A stretch of 64,000 nucleotides of DNA from Spongilla lacustris (Eukaryota > Porifera > Demospongiae > Spongillida > Spongillidae), in the NCBI GenBank assembly GCA_949361645.1, contig OX442416.1, positions 11,537,869-11,601,868 on the forward strand, given 5' to 3'. Positions 47,736 to 58,530 of this stretch are shown here, one piece after another. The position numbers and the translations under genes were made by a program. Position 1 is the stretch's first letter, and the number at the start of each line of letters is the position of its first letter. The notes beneath the pieces are model-generated. The model was not told the origin of the DNA and did not search any database. It was given only the letters and a program-made list of their open reading frames with translations.

Positions 47736-48200
47736 ACCCCCCCTCCCTCCCCAATGGCCGCAACCCTGCCAGCCTATACAACCATCAAGCAGCATGCAAT
47801 GCCTCCTCTACTGCCTGTGGACGCACTGAGACAGTACCATATGGACTTCCTTTACAGGAGCACTTGGCATCAGCCCAGACCTTCCATCTCCGATGTGCAC
47901 CAAGATAAGTCTTTGAAGTGCTGTCTATCCTACTCTTAAGCACTGTTGCAGGTATAGTGCCTGCCTGCCTGCCTGGGCAAGCCTCCGTAAAGAGAAAAGG
48001 CTGAAGTTAGTCATGCCAGTATGCTTAATCAACTCAAACACTGCATGGTATGTCACAGCCACCAAGGCCTGACCATACACACTAGTATAGCTTTCCACCA
48101 AGGATCGGAAACTGCAACAAGTACTCACCAAGGCTGACAATTACACACTACTATGCATGCATGTAAGGCAGCAAATACACACACAGCACCATTGCACTCA
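47736..48200 (+). repeat. Poly-C spacer block
   Basis: CCCCCACCCCCCCTCCC, CTGCCTGTGGACGCACTG and GCCTGCCTGCCTGGGC, as in the other spacers; breaks off near AGCACCATTGCACTCA at the hairpin. Confidence 0.6.
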
Positions 48201-48320
48201 CCACAGAAGTTGAGGTTATTTGCAGCATTTTCTTAACTTTCTTTGTTGAATGAAATGATGCATGGTTGCATTCAACAAAGAATGTTAAGAAAATGCTGCA
48301 ACTATTCTCAACTTCTGTGG
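48201..48320. repeat. 120-bp hairpin
   Basis: The left arm begins CCACAGAAGTTGAGG and the right arm ends CTCAACTTCTGTGG. The arms of about 50 nt differ at only a few positions, separated by a short loop around AAATGATGCATGG. The sequence TTAACATTCTTTGTTGAATG of the arm also occurs singly in other OTU-type elements (TTCAACAATGAAAGTTAAG), so the hairpin grew from element sequence. Confidence 0.7.
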
Positions 48321-48977
48321 CTCAAAAACCAAGACTCTGCATCCTAGATTGCTTCATATACTGTTCCATGCTTCCATAGGAGGATACCAGGGAGGAAAAC
48401 ACAGAATTTTTAGATTTATGAATCATATGTGTGGTTATAAGAAGATCATTGTAGTTCTTGATGAAACTCTTGAGATCTTTTTATAACCAGTGACATACTT
48501 CTAAAGAAGCAGTTTCCATCAGCTGTAATTCTAGTTGTTTCTGTAGGATGATGTGACACATTGATCATTATAGGCTGCTGCACATGTGAGTGATTTCCAT
48601 GGACATATGTCACCCCTAGTGAAGCACATATCTCTTTTTGCTAAATGTTGCAAGATGGAATTTAGTTTATCATGTTAATATGTTGTTCTTCTACTATCTG
48701 ACATGCGCATTGTACAGTATGTTCTAATAAAGCATCTAATTAAAGGAAAATTGCTTGCCGTAGAAATAACTTCTCTTTTTAGTCAACCATTTGCAATATA
48801 ATCCAGATCAGATGAACTCATCAGAAAATAGGTGTTTGAAAGGACAGCGACAGCATTTCCTGGGGACAGTATTTCCTTAGGATATACGGTCGCTACGCTA
48901 ATTGTGTGCGACATAATTTCCTAAGGAAAAACTGTCGCCGCGACACAATTTCCGGGCGACAGATTTTCCTGTGACAC
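48321..48977 (+). mobile_element. OTU-type TIR element, copy I, right half with complete right TIR
   Basis: The only forward copy with the full right terminus, CAATTTCCGGGCGACAG running to CCTGTGACAC at 48977, the exact inverse of the left terminus GTGTCACAGG. It shows the family has TIRs of about 130 nt. The OTU stretch is damaged. The left half is replaced by the hairpin. Confidence 0.65.
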
Positions 48978-49101
48978 TGTAAATTCATACTGTGGGATTT
49001 AATGCGCGTTCAATTCTAGCATACCGAATTGTTCCTTACCAGGTTAGCCAATTTCATTTTCCCTATTATCTTCGCCCTCAAACCTTAATGTTTTATCATG
49101 A

Positions 49102-49738
49102 AATTGAACTTGCGTTAATCACACTTGTCGAATAGTAGAAAGTAAGAGCTCCTATATTAAATGACAGAGCTCAGATGACAGTAAACTTACAACTCTCTAT
49201 GGAGGTGTATACATGTTATTTTTTTCGGTGAAGTGATTAGCAAATTGATGGTAGGATAAATCATTCTTACACTTAAGATCTCCACTGTTAATGCTAAATT
49301 TGTTTCATTGCTTGCAGTTGCCAAATATCACCAATGCGGCGCACACTGTGCTTGTCTCTGTGTGTGACTTGAAGAACGATCCAGTCACGTGAAAACACAA
49401 CAGATTCTGATGTTCTGTTTGTAATGAAGGAAGCCATTATTAATAACTCCTGCTCATGGGTAAATAGCAAGATAATTATAATGCGTGTTTATTTACTATT
49501 TTCTACATCGCAGCTTACATCGTCGCTTGGTCAATCATTTTCGTGTGACGATTTGTCTGCTTACTGCAGAAAAGCAGATGTGATGGGCGTAATTCAGAAT
49601 ATGCTTTATTCTACGCTCAAGGAAACCTTCCCCCAAACAAGTTACTCATGTACTGATTGGATCAGTGCCAATCTCCATGGCTACAGTGATAACATCCACA
49701 ACTACGTCAATAACATATGTCAGACTCTATGGCAATAG
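49102..49738 (+). pseudogene. G15, family copy with decayed exon 1
   Basis: The ATG context TTTGAAATGGCG is now TTGAACTTGCG, so the start codon is lost. Most of the signal-peptide region is deleted (ACACTTGTCGAATAGTAG), and TATA is absent. Exon 1 remnant ends at 49250, exon 2 is 49318-49459 (142 nt; two bases lost in GAACGATCCAGTCACG), exon 3 is 49514-49738 and fully open. Exon 3 shares CRKADVMGVIQ, WISANLHG and NNICQ with G16. Confidence 0.75.
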
Positions 49739-50986
49739 AACAATTGATTTATTTAATACATGTGCTTTACATATCGGTATGTAGGTTAAGGTGTAAATTG
49801 ATGCATGCGTCCACGTAGATAAGGAAATTAGTTGCACTGCTACACTCAAAGATGGTCATAATTGATCCTAATGAATTCCTACAATCTTACTCACAACATG
49901 TAAGCACACACAGAGTAGTAGTCCGAAGCTCTTGCCATTCAATCGCGCATCAGTGAAAAAAAAAAGTATTTAGCGGTTTTCATGCTTCGATAAGATCGGC
50001 TTTGTGAGAGACATGCAATTCTGATTTGGAATTTGGAATAACTAATTGTTTGAAAAAAAAAAAAACAGATGCACATTGGTTATACCAGGGATGCTTATCC
50101 ATATAGCTTGTGTAAACAATCGGCGCTGATCGAACCCATATTTAGAGGAGTGCTCAGGCCAAAGTGCTGCGTGAAGCACCCGCAGTGTTGTAAACATCAC
50201 CGCATACGTGGGCGGTTCCCGTGTGAATATTACGTGGTTAGTGCTTACTACAATTAACCGGCTAAAGTGATTATCGTCGTGGATATGTGGATCATCGATG
50301 ATGCAACCATGGAAACATGCAATGCCCTTTTCAGCATCCTGTTTTCAGGATATGAAATGCATGTCCTGCATCAGGCTGCATGTACGGCATCACAATAAAC
50401 GATTACATGTAAGAGTGAAATTAATATAAGCATTATACAAGATCTGAGTACATAGAAAGGAATTATTACATACATTGTGAGGTTCCAAAATTACGAGATT
50501 ATATTAGCGATCTGTTCCTAACCTTCCATCCGCATTGAAATAGCACTAATCATTCTACCTACTAAATGGCTTCAAGTTAAATCAGTCTGCTTGTCACAAG
50601 TTTAAATCAACTCATTCAACAGCATCGAGTCCAATAGGAGATATTTAGTATTTCTTGAAGCCTGTACTTAGCGCAGCCGTATTTTAAAAAAATTAATTAG
50701 TGGATCGCGCATCTCGTATAGTATTTATTTGGGAGACCATGCACAATGAATATTCCGATATAAATGTATAACTAGATAATGAGATTACAGATATTAATAT
50801 TATATGTTTGTGCATGCCCGGAGCAATAAATGTAAATACATGTACATGTATACCGGAAATCGGGATTGATGCGCGTTCAATTCTAGCATACCGAAAAGTT
50901 CTTTACCAGGTTACCAGTTTCAATTTCCATATTATCTTCATATATCAACAGCCCTCAAGCCTTAATGTTTTATCGAATACTTTGAA
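49739..50986 (+). repeat. Spacer and upstream block of G16
   Basis: 3' flank, GGTTATACCAGGGATGC, then a deletion that skips the poly-C segment and joins ACCCATATTTAGAGGAG to the CGTGGGCGG region; the full upstream block follows. The TATA box is altered to TATATCAA. Confidence 0.65.
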
Positions 50987-51633
50987 ATGGCGTTGATCAC
51001 ACTCTTCGGTTTAATGCTGGTACTCTCCATCGCTACTATAACAGTAGGAGCTCCTATTAAACGACAGAGCTCAGACGACAGTAAACTTACAACTCTCTAT
51101 GGAGGTGTTATTTTTTTCGGAGAAGTAATTAGCAAATTGATGGTAGGATAAATCATTCTTACACTTAAGATTTCCACTGTTAATGCTAAATTTGTTTCAT
51201 TGCTTGCAGTTCCCAGATAGCACCAATGCGGCGCACACTGTGCTTGTCTCTGTGTGTCTCTTGAAGAACTATCCATGGTCACGTGAAAACACAACAGATT
51301 CTGATGTTCTTTTTGCAACAAAGGAAGCCATTATGAATAACTCCTGCTCATGGGTAAATAGCAAGATAATTATGATGCGTGTTTATTTACTACTATTTTA
51401 CATCGCAGCTTACATCGTCGCTTAGTCAATCATTTTCGTGTGACGATTTGTCTGCTTACTGCAAAAAAGCAGATGTGATGGGCGTAATTCAGAATATGCT
51501 ATATTCTACGCTCAAGGAAACCTTCCCCCAAACAAGTTACTCATGTACTGATTGGATCAGTGCCAATCTCCATGGCTATAGTGATAACATCCAGAACTAC
51601 ATCAATAACATATGTCAGACTCTATGGCAATAG
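50987..51633 (+). CDS. G16, secreted six-cysteine family, open frame, divergent
   Basis: Exons 50987-51142, 51210-51353 and 51409-51633; introns 67 and 55 nt. The 55-nt second intron (ACTACTATTTTACATCGCAG) would break the frame if retained, yet all three exons remain open. Exon 2 begins FPDST instead of LPNIT, losing the first sequon, and NNICQ loses the last; the six cysteines stay. CKKADVMGV and WISANLHG define its subgroup with G15. The TATA-box change may weaken it. Confidence 0.7.
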
Positions 51634-51763
51634 AACATTAATGATGAAATTGAAATTGTCAGTTTGGATTTATAAAATATTATTAATACTTTCGTTTTAT
51701 CCTATCGGTATGTAGGTTAAGGTGTTAATTGATGCATATGTCCACGTACATGTAGATAAGCTG

Positions 51764-52054
51764 CACTGTGCTACAAACGTGTTTTACGCCAGCGTATATT
51801 CTATGTAATAGCACCAATTTACGCTAGCTATACACCTATCGTGTATTAATAGAATCTCTGGCGTAAAACTGGTGTATAGGAACAGTATATACTTCAGTTA
51901 TACACGGAGTGTATATTTTTCTCTTTGGCACTTTTGTATACTCGTTGCGTAATCTTCTAGCTTAAGGAGTGAATATCAGCCGGATATTGTGTCGGTATTC
52001 TAATGCTCAATGACGCCATTCTTATCTCATCCTCCTGGTCCCCTGCCCTTCACG

Positions 52055-52085
<31 letters not shown>

Positions 52086-52310
52086 CCCTAGCCTACCCCT
52101 TGACCACCTTTTTTTTTTTTGAGAAATATCTGACATACATGACTATACAGATATACACACACGTTCGAAACGCCGCGACGGCGTGTCCCGCGTCAGAAAC
52201 TGAAATGAGAGGGCGTACGTACATGTAAAACTTTGCACTACCAATATACCCTGCAAGGCTTACCGTATATAGATATCACCATTCCGCATTATGGAAGCCC
52301 ACACATTTTG
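51764..52310. other. Insertion unique to this unit, possible CACTA-like end, poly-C run
   Basis: Sequence here interrupts the normal 3' flank between GTAGATAAG and GAAGCCCACAC. It starts near CACTGTGCTACAAACG and holds several GTGTATA/TATACAC motifs like those in the 20.9-kb element, which suggests a solo or truncated CACTA-like end. No right TIR is visible and CACTG could belong to the host flank. A poly-C run lies at about 52056-52083. No gene. Confidence 0.35.
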
Positions 52311-53163
52311 TTTTTAATTGATTTGATTTGAGAACTTAAGGAAATGACAGAACAGTTGTGATGTAAACATCACCATATAAAGTTAGGTAATACTTTACAT
52401 TTTATCTTATCAGTATGTAGGTTAAGGTATAAATTGATGCATACGTCCAAGTAAATAAGGAAGCACACAAGATTGAGAACTAAAGGAAATGACAGAACAT
52501 AAACATCACCGTATACGTGGGCGGTGTCAAATGTTGAATTCCCGTGTGAATATACGGGGTTAGTGAGTACTACTATTAACCGGCTAAAGTGATTATCGTC
52601 GTGGATATGTGGATCATCTCTGGTGCAACCATGGAAACATGCAATGCCCTTTTCAGCATTCTGTTTTAGGATATGAAATGCATTTCCTGCATCAGGCTGC
52701 ATGTACGGCATCATATTAAATGATTACATGTAAGAGTGGAATTAATATAAGCATTATACAAGGTCTGAGTACATAGAAAGGTATATATCATTATATACAT
52801 TGTGTGGTTCCAAAATTACGATATTATATTTGCGATCATTTTCTAACCTTCCATCCGCATTGAAATAGCACTAATCATTTTACCTGCAAAATGACTTCAA
52901 GTTAAATCAGTCTGCTTGCCACAAGTTTAAATCAACTCATTCCACAGCATCGAGTCCATTAGCAGATTTTTGGTATTTCTTAATTGAAGCCTGTACTTAG
53001 CGCGGCCATATTTAACATTAATTAGTGGATCGCACATCTCGTCGGTATTTATTTGGGAATCCATGAATATTCCGATATAAATGTATAACTAGATAATGAA
53101 ATTATAGGTATTAATTTTTCGCATGACCGGAGCATTAAATTAAATGTACATACATGTATGCCG
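52311..53163 (+). repeat. 3' flank and interrupted upstream block
   Basis: TTGATTTGATTTGAGAAC, CGTGGGCGGTGTC, ATATGTGGATCATCTCTGG and GAAATAGCACTAATCA motifs in order, ending at ATGCCG where element F begins. No gene. Confidence 0.65.
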
Positions 53164-53261
53164 GTGTCACAGGAAAATTTGTCGCCGGGAAATTGTGTCG
53201 CGGCGACAGTTTTTCCTAAGGAGATTATGCCGCTTACAATTAACGTAGCGACTGTATATCT

Positions 53262-55143
53262 GTTACGCGCAAAGCGTGGATTTGCGCAAACCCGGGATTG
53301 TCCTGCGCAAACCCTGGATCCATGGTTTGTTTGCGCAAACTCGAGATTGCCCTTATATATATTTTAACCCAATCAACTCGCGTATCTCGTAATGTTCAAC
53401 TGAACGAAGGCACAAAAGTTGTGTCGACTACGCCAGAGCCTGGCAGAGCCGTTGAGCCTACACACAGATAAGTTGAGGTGACCTGTCGGTCTATCAGGTC
53501 TGGTCTCCAACCTATTTGGGCTTTTCAAGACGGTAAGTTAATTGTGTGGTAGGCATTATTAAGAGCGGATCGATTGATGCCCTCAATAGAACACTTTCTT
53601 GTGATGGTTGTAAAAGGCCCAGTGGCTTCGCTTGAATCCAGCTTATGGGCGCCCGCTAATCACGATAGTGGGTGAAAGTCGTATCTGTACTGTCAATATG
53701 TAACGCAAATATGGGCGCCGGCTCAGTACAGCTGTATTTGTCAAAAAGGAAATCAGGGAGCTAGTTTGTTGGGTAGTTGCGCGTATAAATGGGACTATAG
53801 TACCGACCGTTTGAAGTTTTGGGTGAAGTTGCAATTGGACGCTGACTCTGTGATGTGCTCTGTTCACCAGCCAGCATTAGAAACATGTGACAAGTATTTT
53901 TCGTCATAAATAAAAAAAAATCTGTTCAGGTTTCTAATAACAGCCGTGTTAGTAAATTGGTGTATGTGGAAGATTTTTTTATAACAGTGTCAACAATGAG
54001 GTCATGTATTACAAAAAAAAAAAAAAAAACTCTAACTCATGCATGTACAGAGAAAATGGTTAATTTCATAGTTATACATGTATGTATGTATGTATGTATG
54101 TTTTATAGATTTAGCATTCTTTGAATGTCTTCCATGGTCTACGGGTGTGGATATTCAGTTTATAAGGATGCTGGTCTGTCATCGAGAATGATCGAGTCAC
54201 CAGGCCAGTTCTTTACAAAACACTACAGCAAAATCTTTGTCAGTGCCACTAAAATCCTAAAGTACTAATCTATATTGTAGCCTCAAGTGCGTGTTCAAGT
54301 TGTGATTTTATCTACAAGGTTAATCACTGATGATTGGATAGGTATGGACCAATCCTGCTCTTCAGAGCCAGGGGCAAGGAGGTGGCCTAGCTGGAACCTT
54401 GCACCAAATCAATTAAAATTTGCTTATATCTTATTTTACCCATGCAAAATATTACAATGGGAGCACTTTAATTGCTGATTTTGTAAAGAACTGGCCTGGT
54501 GACTCGACCATTCTTGATGACAGACCATCATCCTCAAAGTCAAGGACTTGAGGAATGAGAAATGATAGTTATTCAATGGAAATTAGTCTTGGGCTGATTG
54601 GCATGAAATTAAGTAATTTATACATGCAATGCCAATTAAAATCTTGATGTAATAATTTCTCTCCATATATTTTTGCAGGTACTGGAGATGTTGAGGAAAA
54701 AGTGATATCTCAGGGGAAATGTATTTGGTAGCATTATTGGAGGCTTACTGAGCAACTGTACAAAGGAAGACATGAAGAACTGTTTGTCAAGATGTAATGA
54801 GCCTGACCACGTTTTCAAGATTGTGCTCAGTTTCTCATCAGTAGAGAACAATTGTATTTGTACACCATAGGCTTTTTATTTGTACTGCAAACGCATGTTA
54901 TTTGATATAAACTAATGTGGATGTACTCATTATTCGTTACCCATCGCTAATTAAATATATCACATGCAGACATGTCTGATCTATGCTTTGCGCAGGGCAA
55001 TCCCAGGATTGTCCTGATCCATGCTTTGCGCACGAGCAATCCCAGGATTGCGCGGCCAATCCATGGTTTGTACCACAAACCATGGATCCAGGGTTTGCGC
55101 AGGACAATCCCGGGATTGCGCAAATCCACGCTTTGCGCGTAAC
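53262..55143. mobile_element. 1.9-kb DNA transposon with about 60-nt TIRs, nested in element F
   Basis: Ends are GTTACGCGCAAAGCGTGG and CCACGCTTTGCGCGTAAC, flanked by a 6-bp duplication ATATCT (53256-53261 and 55144-55149); empty sites read GTATATCTATAAGG once. The TIR continues through AACCCGGGATTGTCCTGCGC and CCTGGATCCATGGTTTG. The right side has extra rearranged copies of the same words (GCAATCCCAGGATTG). Inside are a 49-bp inverted repeat (54172-54220 against 54479-54527) and no recognisable protein. Superfamily unknown. Confidence 0.75.
54172..54527. repeat. 49-bp inverted repeat around a 258-bp spacer
   Basis: TGGTCTGTCATCGAGAATGA on the left faces TCATTCT-type inverse sequence on the right (arm ends in TTGATGACAGACCA). 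The arms, about 49 nt, differ at only a few sites. Together with the spacer this may be a further small nested element. Confidence 0.6.
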
Positions 55144-55502
55144 ATATCTATAAGGAAATTCTGTCGCCTAGAAATACTGTCGCTCGCATGCTCGTGATCA
55201 ATAATTGATACTTTCGGCAAAGGCATGCGATCTGTGATGATGGGGAAGCTAAAATATTTGAATATTTCATACAATGCATGCAGCTAGGTATATGCAATAC
55301 CGAATCCATGACAACTGACCAATACAAAGCCATAATCACGTTGAAAATTCTGCCACCAGCTACGCTATAGACCTTTAATAGTTTCAAATGAACCGGAATG
55401 CAAGTTAATAATGAATATTGCAACATTAAAATGGCAGGTGAATACACAAAACGTTACATCGTTACATCTTTTTAACTGTTTCAAAATGCTGATAGAGATA
55501 TG

Positions 55503-55865
55503 TTATGTATATGCATTCATCTCGGTGCAAACCACTGCTACATGTAGCTTCATCTGCTCATGTTTCAGCCACTTACATGAATCTCCACATTGAGCATATA
55601 CATAAATGGTTGCATTACACCCAGACTCACTCTGCATCCTAGATTGCTTCATATACTGTTCCATGCTTTCATAGAAGGATACCAGGGAGGAAAACACAGA
55701 TTTATGAATCATATGTGTGGTTATTAGAAGACGCAGTTCTTGATGAAACTCTTGATATCTTGTTATAACAAGTGACATACTTCTAAAGAAGCAGTTTCCA
55801 TCAGCTGTAATTCTAGTTGTTGCTGCAGGATGATGTGACACATTGATCCTTATAGGCTGCTGCAC
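55503..55865 (-). pseudogene. OTU-domain cysteine-protease-like relic, best copy
   Basis: A 120-residue open frame on the minus strand. Residues 22-25 are D-G-N-C, the OTU nucleophile loop, followed by FFRSMS, a helix with EFHQELR, and about residue 87 the strand IYVYAQCG with CKWLKH. This is the order of OTU deubiquitinase-type domains. The catalytic His region near the C terminus is not recognisable and no start codon context is convincing; the frame extends upstream through VHGNHSHVQQP, probably from a preceding exon. OTU domains occur in viruses, hosts and some transposons. Here it is repeated with the element and mostly broken, so it is likely a remnant of the element's own or a captured gene. 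Confidence 0.55.
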
Positions 55866-56026
55866 ATGTGAATGATTTCCATGGACATATGTAACCCCTA
55901 GTGAAGCACATATCTCTTTTTGCTAAATGTTGCAAGATGGAATGTAGTTTATCATGTTAATATGTTGTTCTTCTACTATCTGACATGATAAACTTGCGCA
56001 TTGTTCAATATGTTCTAATAAAACAT

Positions 56027-56215
56027 CTAAGGAAAATTGCTTGCCATGAAAATAAAAGTTCTCTTTTTAGTCACCGGCCCATTTGCAATATCATCCAGAT
56101 CATCATCATCAGATGAACTCATCTGAAAAGAGGTGTTTGCAAGGACAGCGACAGTATTTCCTGGCGACAGAGTTTCCTTAGGATATACGGTCGCTACGCT
56201 AATTGTGTGCGACAT
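56027..56215 (-). pseudogene. Acidic-start segment upstream of the OTU relic
   Basis: A minus-strand frame with MSSSDDDDLDDIANG followed by a basic TKKRT. In other copies the same place reads MSSCELDDIANGSLKREL, so it is variable but keeps an acidic-then-basic pattern, with LDDIANG common to both. It lies at the 5' side of the OTU relic and may be its first exon. Weak evidence. Confidence 0.3.
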
Positions 56216-56265
56216 ACATGTAATTTCCTAAGGAAAAACTGTAACCGCGACACAATTTCCGGCCA

Positions 56266-56604
56266 AAATAACAGCATGCCGCCAATAATATGCGGAGGAG
56301 CCGTGCAGAATTCGAAACTTGAGTACTCTTTCAATGCCTTCAGCTTATCAGCCGTGATAGGTTCCTTGCGGACTTTCAGTCTAGCCAATGTGTGCTTTAA
56401 ACCTACCAAGGTGGCTTGCACTAATGGTAACCCCCCCCCCCCCCATGGTTGCAACCCTACCAGCCCATGCAACTGAAACAGCATGCAATGCCTCCTCTAC
56501 TGCCTGTGGACTCACTGAGACAGTACCATATGGACCTCCTTTACAGGAACACTTGGCCACCCTTATCGTGCATCAGCTCAGACCTTCCATCTCCGATGTG
56601 CACC
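56266..56604 (+). repeat. Spacer with poly-C run
   Basis: GGAGCCGTGCAGAATTC, GCTTATCAGCCGTGATAGG, a poly-C run at about 56431-56444 and the CTGCCTGTGGACTCACTG segment. No gene. Confidence 0.6.
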
Positions 56605-58021
56605 AAGATAAGTCTTTGAAGTGCTGTCTGCCCTACTCTTAAGCACTGTTGCAGGTATAGTGCCTGCCTGCCTGCCTGGGCAAGCCTCCGTAACTCAGGG
56701 TCCTCTATATTAATTGCTCAGCAATGGCCGCATGCCTGAGGAGAACACATCTGCATGAAGAGAAAGGGCTGCAATAAATCATGCCAGTATGCTTAATCAA
56801 CTCAAATACTGGTATGTCAAAGCCACCAAGGCCTGACCATACCCACCAGTAACTTTCCACCAAGGATCGGAAACTGCAACAAGTACCCACCAAGGCTGAC
56901 AATTACACACTACTATAGATGTAAGGCTGCAAATACATGCACACACAGCACCATTTCCGGTGTACATGTACGTACATGTGAATGCTCAGGCCTAAGTGCT
57001 GCGTGAAGCCGCAGTGTTGTAAATATCACCATTTACGTGGGCGGTGTCAAACGTTGAATTCCCGTGTGAATATTACTCTTACTACAATTAACCGGCTAAA
57101 GTGATTATCGTCGTGGATATGTGGACCATTTCTGGTGCAACCATGGAAACATGCAATGCCCTTTTCAGCATCCTGTTTTCAGGATATGAAATGCATGTCC
57201 TGCATCAGGCTGCATGTACGGCATCACATTAAATGATTACATGTAAAAGTGGAATTAATAAAAGCATTATACAAGGTCTGAGTACATAGAAAGGAATAAT
57301 TATATACATTGTGAGGTTCCAATATAAGTCTTTAAAGTGCTGTCTGCCCTACTTTTAAGCACTGTTGCAGGTATAGTGCCTGCCTGCCTGCCTGGGCAAG
57401 CCTCCGTAACTCAGGGTCCTCTATATTAATTGCTCAGCAATGGCCGCATGCCTGAGGAGAACACATCTGCATGAAGAGAAAGGGCTGCAATAAATCATGC
57501 CAGTATGCTTAGTCAACTCAAATACTGGTATGTCAAAGCCACCAAGGCCTGACCATACCCACCAGTAACTTAACTGCAGCAAGTACCCACCAAGGCTGAC
57601 AATTACACACTACTATAGATGTAAGGCTGCAAATACATGCACACACAGCACCATTGCCGGTGTACATGTACGTACATGTGAATGCTCAGGCCTAAGTGCT
57701 GCGTGAAGCCGCAGTGTTGTAAATATCACCATTTACGTGGGCGGTGTCAAACGTTGATTTCCCGTGTGATTATTACTCTTACTACAATTAACCGGCTAAA
57801 GTGATTATCGTCGTGGATATGTGGATCATCTCTGGTGCAACCATGGAAACATGCAATGCCCTTTTCAGCATCCTGTTTTCAGGATATGAAATGCATGTCC
57901 TGCATCAGGCTGCATGTACGGCATCACATTAAATGATTACATGTAAGAGTGGAATTAATATAAGCATTATACAAGGTCTGAGTACATAGAAAGGAATAAT
58001 TATATACATTGTGAGGTTCCC
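56605..58021 (+). repeat. Local tandem duplication, period about 710 bp
   Basis: The segment from ATAAGTCTTTGAAGTGCTG to GTGAGGTTCC occurs at about 56605-57320 and again at about 57321-58021, joined at GAGGTTCCAATATAAGTC. The second copy has a small deletion (AGTAACTTAACTGCAGC). Each contains spacer plus the distal upstream block; only the second continues into a gene, G17. Confidence 0.75.
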
Positions 58022-58530
58022 ATATTACGAGATTATATTTGCGATCTGTTCCTAACCTTCCATCCGCATTGAAATAAAACTAATCATTTTACCTACAAAA
58101 TGACTTCAAGTTAAATCAGTCTGCTTGTCACAAGTTTAAATAAGCTCATTTCACAGCATCGTGTCCATTAGCAGAATTTTGGTATTTCTTTAAGCCTGTA
58201 CTTAGCGCAGCCGTATTTAACATTAATTAGTGGATCGCACATCTCGTATAGTATTTATTTGTGAGACCACTACTTTATTATGAATATTCCGATACGGATG
58301 TGTAACTACATGTACATGTAGATGATGAAATTATTGATGTTAATATTTTATGTTTTCGCATGCCCGGAACATTAAAGATATGTATGCCGGAAATCAATAC
58401 TGTGAGATTTAATGCGCGTTCAATTCTAGCATACCGAATTGTTCCTTACCAAGTTAGCCAGTTTCAATTTACATATTGTCTTCATATATAAACAGCCCTC
58501 AAGCCTTAATGTTTTATCGAATACTTTGAA
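58022..58530 (+). promoter_or_regulatory. Proximal upstream block of G17 with TATA box
   Basis: Proximal part of the upstream block. TATATAAA at 58485-58492 lies 46 nt before the ATG. Confidence 0.55.

Larger units (their letters stand above)
53164..56265 (+). mobile_element. OTU-type TIR element, copy F, split by another transposon
   Basis: The left TIR (GTGTCACAGGAAAATTTG) is interrupted at 53261 by the 1.9-kb element and resumes at 55150 with ATAAGGAAATTCTGTCGCC. The right TIR ends near CACAATTTCCGG. Of all copies this has the best-preserved OTU-like frame (55503-55865). Confidence 0.7.

Noticed and set aside
51764..51770. CACTGTG as a definite second CACTA terminus
   Set aside because: The same letters occur in the ordinary flank (TTGCACTGCTAC), and no matching right end was found; kept only as a low-confidence note.
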